The notes below the pieces were generated by a model, which searched no databases, was not told the DNA's origin, and worked only from the letters and a program-made list of their open reading frames with translations. From positions 1 through 8,806 of the forward strand of contig WQTN01000105.1 in NCBI GenBank assembly GCA_009786295.1: 8,806 nucleotides of DNA, in the 5' to 3' direction. This DNA is from Methanomassiliicoccaceae archaeon. GTDB taxonomy: Archaea > Thermoplasmatota > Thermoplasmata > Methanomassiliicoccales > Methanomethylophilaceae. The position numbers and the translations under genes are program-made. Shown here piece by piece: positions 5,808 through 8,806 of this stretch (positions are counted from its first letter, which is position 1; each line of letters begins with the position of its first letter).

Positions 5808-7256
5808 TCATATAGGAATATCGTCGACACTCTTATCTGAACTGTTTTTTCCTTCATGATGTTGCACGATGAACCATATAGGGACATATATCATAAGGAC
5901 GAACATACCAATCGTCATTGGAAATAGCCCGTACATAGTATAGTTCCAATAGCCCAAACAAGGAAGCAGAATGAATAGCTGGATCATTATCATCACCAGA
6001 GCGATGTACTTCCAACCCCTCGGCGCACACCATCCTCTCGGAAGGTCCTTGAACTTCGGATTTGTTTTTGTTATGTAATATGCAGCGAGCGCGGTAGATA
6101 TGCCCAGACAATAACCCATTCCGGACCCTGCTATTATTGCCACAGGGGTGCCTACGAATATCAAAGCAAGATTCACAATGAACGCAAACAACAGACACCA
6201 AATTGGTGCCCCGTTCTTGGTAGTTTTTGTGAAAAAACTGGGCATGTTACCGGATTTTGCAAGAGAATACAAGCTTCTTGAACCTCCCAGGAACCCAGTT
6301 TGAATGATAAGCAGCATCCCCGTCACAAGCAGCAGGACAGCTACAGAGGCCCCCATCTCCCCAAACACCATGACTGCTATCGGAACAAGGGTTGCGGTGC
6401 CGGCTTCCTCCACTCCATTCACTCCCAATGCACCGAACACAGCGGTCGACATGAAGAAATACAGGATCAGGCAGATGAAGCCGCACGCCAACAGCGATTT
6501 AGGAACATCGCTGCCCGGATTCTTGTATTCTGGACCATAGATGACCACTCCCTCCCATGCGCAAGCACTCCATTGCATCAGACCCAAACAACCAAACAGC
6601 ATTACTATGTCCATCGGGCCCCAGGTCCATCCTGCAGGCAACCACCCTCCAGATATATTGGAAAGATGGAAATCCCCCATAAAGAAAGTGGCGGCGAGTA
6701 TAACCGACATTGGCACTATTGACAGAATTGCAAGAATCAACCCTGCTTTTGCACCTCCGGAAAGTCCGCGCATGTTCAGCAGCATGAAACCTCCTATCAC
6801 CGTTATGCCTATGGTTACCGACAATAAAGTGAAGTTCATTCCTCCGAAGAAGCTAAAATAGGTCGACAGATAGTCGGCCATCAGGATGGAAAATATCGCC
6901 GGTGCCGGTGTCCATGCGAACCAGTAGCCCCATGCCCCAAATGCGGCGATGAATTTTCTGTAGTGGTATCTGGACATATTAGAGTCTGTCAATACTCTTT
7001 TTGTGGCGCTTGGAATGCCTTCTGCATCTGGAAAAGTCGTTATCAGCTCTCCGAATGCAATATTTTGAACGAACCCCTGTATCACTGACACTGTCCATGC
7101 AACGATGCTGAACGCCCACAGTATACCGGAAACATCAAAGAGGGACGGCAATATCAAAACAGGGATGCCAAGTACGATCAGCGTACCTTGTTTCCATGTT
7201 ATCGAACGTATCAACCCCCCTCCGTTGTTTCCATTTATGCTTATGTCTTCTGACAT
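5808..7256 (-). CDS. APC-family permease, probable methylamine transporter
   Basis: Integral membrane carrier of 482 residues with about 12 hydrophobic helices from residue 24 to about 465. APC-superfamily marks are visible: WEGVVIYGPEYKNPGSDVPKS (235-254, the E..KNP..-P segment after helix 6) and GGSRSLYSLAKSGNMP (324-339, the SR-ly-la-dG-P loop). Both tails are hydrophilic. The next gene upstream is mtbB, and methanogens commonly place an APC-type permease beside methylamine methyltransferase genes (the MttP/MtmP type), so dimethylamine or another methylamine is the likely substrate. This is inference from context; the sequence itself shows only an amine or amino-acid type carrier. ATG at 7256 has GAGGT 8 nt upstream. 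The 45-nt gap to mtbB holds a hairpin terminator, so expression relative to mtbB may be reduced. Stop is TGA. Confidence 0.85.
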   Translation of the reverse strand: MSEDISINGNNGGGLIRSITWKQGTLIVLGIPVLILPSLFDVSGILWAFSIVAWTVSVIQGFVQNIAFGELITTFPDAEGIPSATKRVLTDSNMSRYHYRKFIAAFGAWGYWFAWTPAPAIFSILMADYLSTYFSFFGGMNFTLLSVTIGITVIGGFMLLNMRGLSGGAKAGLILAILSIVPMSVILAATFFMGDFHLSNISGGWLPAGWTWGPMDIVMLFGCLGLMQWSACAWEGVVIYGPEYKNPGSDVPKSLLACGFICLILYFFMSTAVFGALGVNGVEEAGTATLVPIAVMVFGEMGASVAVLLLVTGMLLIIQTGFLGGSRSLYSLAKSGNMPSFFTKTTKNGAPIWCLLFAFIVNLALIFVGTPVAIIAGSGMGYCLGISTALAAYYITKTNPKFKDLPRGWCAPRGWKYIALVMIMIQLFILLPCLGYWNYTMYGLFPMTIGMFVLMIYVPIWFIVQHHEGKNSSDKSVDDIPI

Positions 7257-7270
7257 TATTCAACCTCAAT

Positions 7271-7296
7271 AAGAAAAGAAAGGGGCATTCGCCCCT
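7271..7296 (-). terminator. Hairpin terminator between mtbB and permease
   Basis: On the minus strand, five bases after the mtbB TAA, AGGGGC pairs with GCCCCT (6 bp, loop GAAT) and is followed directly by TTCTTTTCTT. This is a classic hairpin plus T-tract. It lies only 14 nt before the permease start codon, so some transcripts must read through it, or the permease needs its own start. No clear TATA box fits in the gap. Confidence 0.65.
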
Positions 7297-7301
7297 CGTT
7301 T

Positions 7302-8711
7302 TTATCTCTTCATCCTTGCGCGATAGTTCTCGCAGCAGTTGATCTTGATGCCAAGAAGGTCTTCTATCTTGAACTTGGACTGGATGCCCCGGGATGCCGT
7401 AGGAAGTGCTGTTACCACTCCGATATCAAGCTGCTCTCTGAGTTCCCTCATTAGATACACATCCGATAGGTCATATGGCGTTACATTGAGCTTCTTCGCA
7501 ACGTATTCCTTTGCTCTGTCGAGTCTCATGTTCCTAGAGAATTGCATTCTTGCAACTAGGTCGCCGGCAGTCCTCATACCTCCCATTCCGGAGGCTGCTA
7601 TGTGGGAAAGATATATTCCTGCGGGATCTCCCGCACCGATCTATATGCCATCTGCCTTAGCGATCTCAATCATAGCCTTGCTGGCCCTTGTCGCTGCCTC
7701 TATTGGCGGGGTCTCGCTCATCGGTATTCCGCCAACACCCATTCCCATGTTCGGATGTATCGGGATGTTTGATTTCCTGACACATTCTTTGGTTATTGCT
7801 ACAGCACGCGAGACATTCCAGGCTGTACTCCTGCCAGTGTTGGTGTTAACAACAGGTCCGAATACATTCACCCCTACCTTTTCGGCAAGGGCCACTTGCT
7901 CATGGGGGTACATCCCGGCGACGACCTTTCCGTCATATTCGATCATCCCGTGTATGCCGAGGACGTTCTCTCCTGCCATGCCCATCATGATGTTCGCTTC
8001 CGGGCGTTCCTTTCTTAGTTCCGCGACACCTTTCAGCGTACCGACGAAGTCGGCGTCTCCCGCTGATGCGGTGGTGTCAAAATCGAAACCGTCGGATCCT
8101 GCTTCCTGAAGCTTTACAGAAACAAACTTTATATCTCTCGCGAGGTGATCAGCGGCAGCCTCTGCGGCAGCCATTGCTTCTTCTATCTTGAATTCCCTCA
8201 TCAGGTCGGCCGGGTTTCCGTACGGACCGTCCGGTATGTAATACAGACCCATGTTGGGCATCGTTCCGTAAAGAAGCGGTACTGTCATCAGCATTTGCAT
8301 CTGCTCCATTGTCTGCATCTCGTGCGCAATGATGGGTTTGACCGCTTTGATGCTGTAATCAGTGTGCCCGAGCTCAAAGGTGTCCATTGACCATGCTTTT
8401 TCGAACAAGAGCGAACTTTCTCTTCTTCCCAGCTCTATCCCATTACCGCATGTTCCGCTGTCAATACCGAACCTGTTACCTCCAAAATCCTCTGTCATAA
8501 CGACTTCATTCCCAGGTTCTACGCCTACGACGCGGTTCTTGTCGCACATTATCTCACAAATGAACTCTATCTCATTTGCATTGAGTTCTGAAACGCCCGT
8601 ACAGTCCACCGCATCGGCGATACCTGCCTGTATATCGTTAAGGATCTGCTCCTTGGTCATGAAAGTCCTGCTTCCATCACCCATGTTTATCATGTATTCT
8701 GTCAATCGCAT
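7302..8711 (-). CDS. mtbB: Dimethylamine:corrinoid methyltransferase MtbB, with pyrrolysine at an in-frame TAG
   Basis: Transfers a methyl group from dimethylamine to the Co(I) corrinoid of MtbC, releasing monomethylamine; MtbA then methylates coenzyme M. Translation from ATG at 8711 runs 356 codons to TAG (7641-7643), continues in the same frame and ends at TAA: 469 residues with Pyl at 357, against about 467 and Pyl 356 recalled for Methanosarcina barkeri. Both halves match MtbB: MGDGSRTF near the start, PLLYGTMPNMGLYYIPDGP, FDTTASAGDADF, GMGVGGIPMSETPP before the amber codon; GAGDP, GDLVARMQFS, YVAKKLNV and LLGIKINCCE after it. It is therefore one intact gene, not a pseudogene or two genes. 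A GTG at 8720 overlaps the upstream stop, but MRLTEYMINMGDG fits the family start. It begins 5 nt after the corrinoid protein gene, so the pair is co-translated. Needs PylRS and tRNA-Pyl from elsewhere in the genome. Confidence 0.96.
7620..7643 (-). promoter_or_regulatory. Amber codon (Pyl) with a hairpin just downstream, PYLIS-like
   Basis: TAG occupies 7643-7641. After five bases, TGCGGG pairs with CCCGCA (6 bp, loop AGAT) at 7635-7620. Position and size resemble the pyrrolysine insertion structure described for mtmB. The same bases encode the conserved GAGDPA peptide, so part of the pairing could come from codon use. Whether it affects readthrough is unknown; in Methanosarcina such elements are helpful rather than required. 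Confidence 0.5.
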
Positions 8712-8716
8712 CACCT

Positions 8717-8806
8717 TCACTTCGTTATTGCCTTGGCCTTGCCGGTCGTCTCGCTGGCGCTCTCTCCGTAGATGTCCGCTCCGATCTTGTCCGCGTACGC
8801 CTGCGT
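8717..8806 (-). CDS. mtbC: Methylamine corrinoid protein, C-terminal end only (probably MtbC)
   Basis: Only the last 29 codons and TGA stop are in the window; the start lies beyond the right edge. The end reads TQAYADKIGADIYGESASE and TTGKAKAITK, which matches the C-terminus of the cobalamin-binding domain of methylamine corrinoid proteins (the A-D-x-I-G-A-D-x-Y-G-E-x-A signature). MtmC, MtbC and MttC share this ending, so the specificity comes only from the mtbB gene 5 nt downstream. The protein carries the methyl group from MtbB to the coenzyme M methyltransferase. Nothing can be said of the histidine that binds cobalt, which lies upstream. Confidence 0.75.
   Translation of the reverse strand, partial: TQAYADKIGADIYGESASETTGKAKAITK

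Noticed and set aside
5702..5887. 61-codon open frame past the end of the permease
   Set aside because: Overlaps the permease 3' end in another frame and runs through the T-rich terminator; no family match.
7302..7643. 3' part of mtbB as a separate small gene or a pseudogene fragment
   Set aside because: The frame is unchanged across TAG, both halves match one MtbB protein, and the TAG is at the known pyrrolysine position.
7339..8109. Long open frame of 256 codons on the plus strand
   Set aside because: It lies wholly opposite mtbB, and its composition is that of an antisense shadow; no recognisable protein or promoter.
1..8806. CRISPR array, insertion sequence or integrated element
   Set aside because: No regularly spaced direct repeats, transposase, integrase or terminal repeats were seen; the genes are core archaeal functions.

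Overview
The window most likely comes from a methylotrophic methanogenic archaeon of the order Methanomassiliicoccales. The evidence is archaeal-type ribosomal proteins (S19e, L31e, L39e), aIF6, a PDCD5-family protein, an MptE-type pterin enzyme, and a dimethylamine methyltransferase gene (mtbB) read through an in-frame amber (pyrrolysine) codon. No other complete gene here uses TAG as its stop. The order-level assignment is an inference from gene content and style; no marker gene fixes it.

Left part (1-2843, minus strand): DUF373 membrane protein, then mptE (11-nt overlap), then a site-2 protease running off the left edge. The protease appears to start at TTG and has no stop inside the window. 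These three look like one transcription unit with a nearly leaderless promoter at 2863-2870. A divergent promoter region (2844-2956) separates it from a plus-strand UlaG-like metallo-beta-lactamase-fold hydrolase (2957-3598).

Middle (3599-5461, minus strand): a compact translation operon in the order rps19e, PDCD5, rpl39e, rpl31e, aIF6, with 2-12 nt between genes and a TATA box at 5531-5538. rpl39e is only 51 codons. The hydrolase and aIF6 genes end back to back: TGATCA holds both stop codons. A terminator-like hairpin for the hydrolase lies inside the last codons of aIF6.

Right part (5541-8806, minus strand): the tail of a methylamine corrinoid protein (probably mtbC), mtbB with its amber codon at 7641-7643, a hairpin terminator, and an APC-family permease that is probably the methylamine importer. 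MtbB moves a methyl group from dimethylamine to the corrinoid protein, from which a separate MtbA would pass it to coenzyme M. A 6-bp hairpin with a 4-nt loop begins five bases after the amber codon.

The 346-nt gap between permease and rps19e is not empty. It holds a T-rich terminator, a palindrome next to a TATA-like element, and a candidate structured small RNA of about 109 nt (5556-5664, minus). Its main stem has 10 pairs, two of them G-U wobbles that are valid only in the minus-strand RNA. I could not assign this RNA to a known family; it is the best candidate here for something undescribed.
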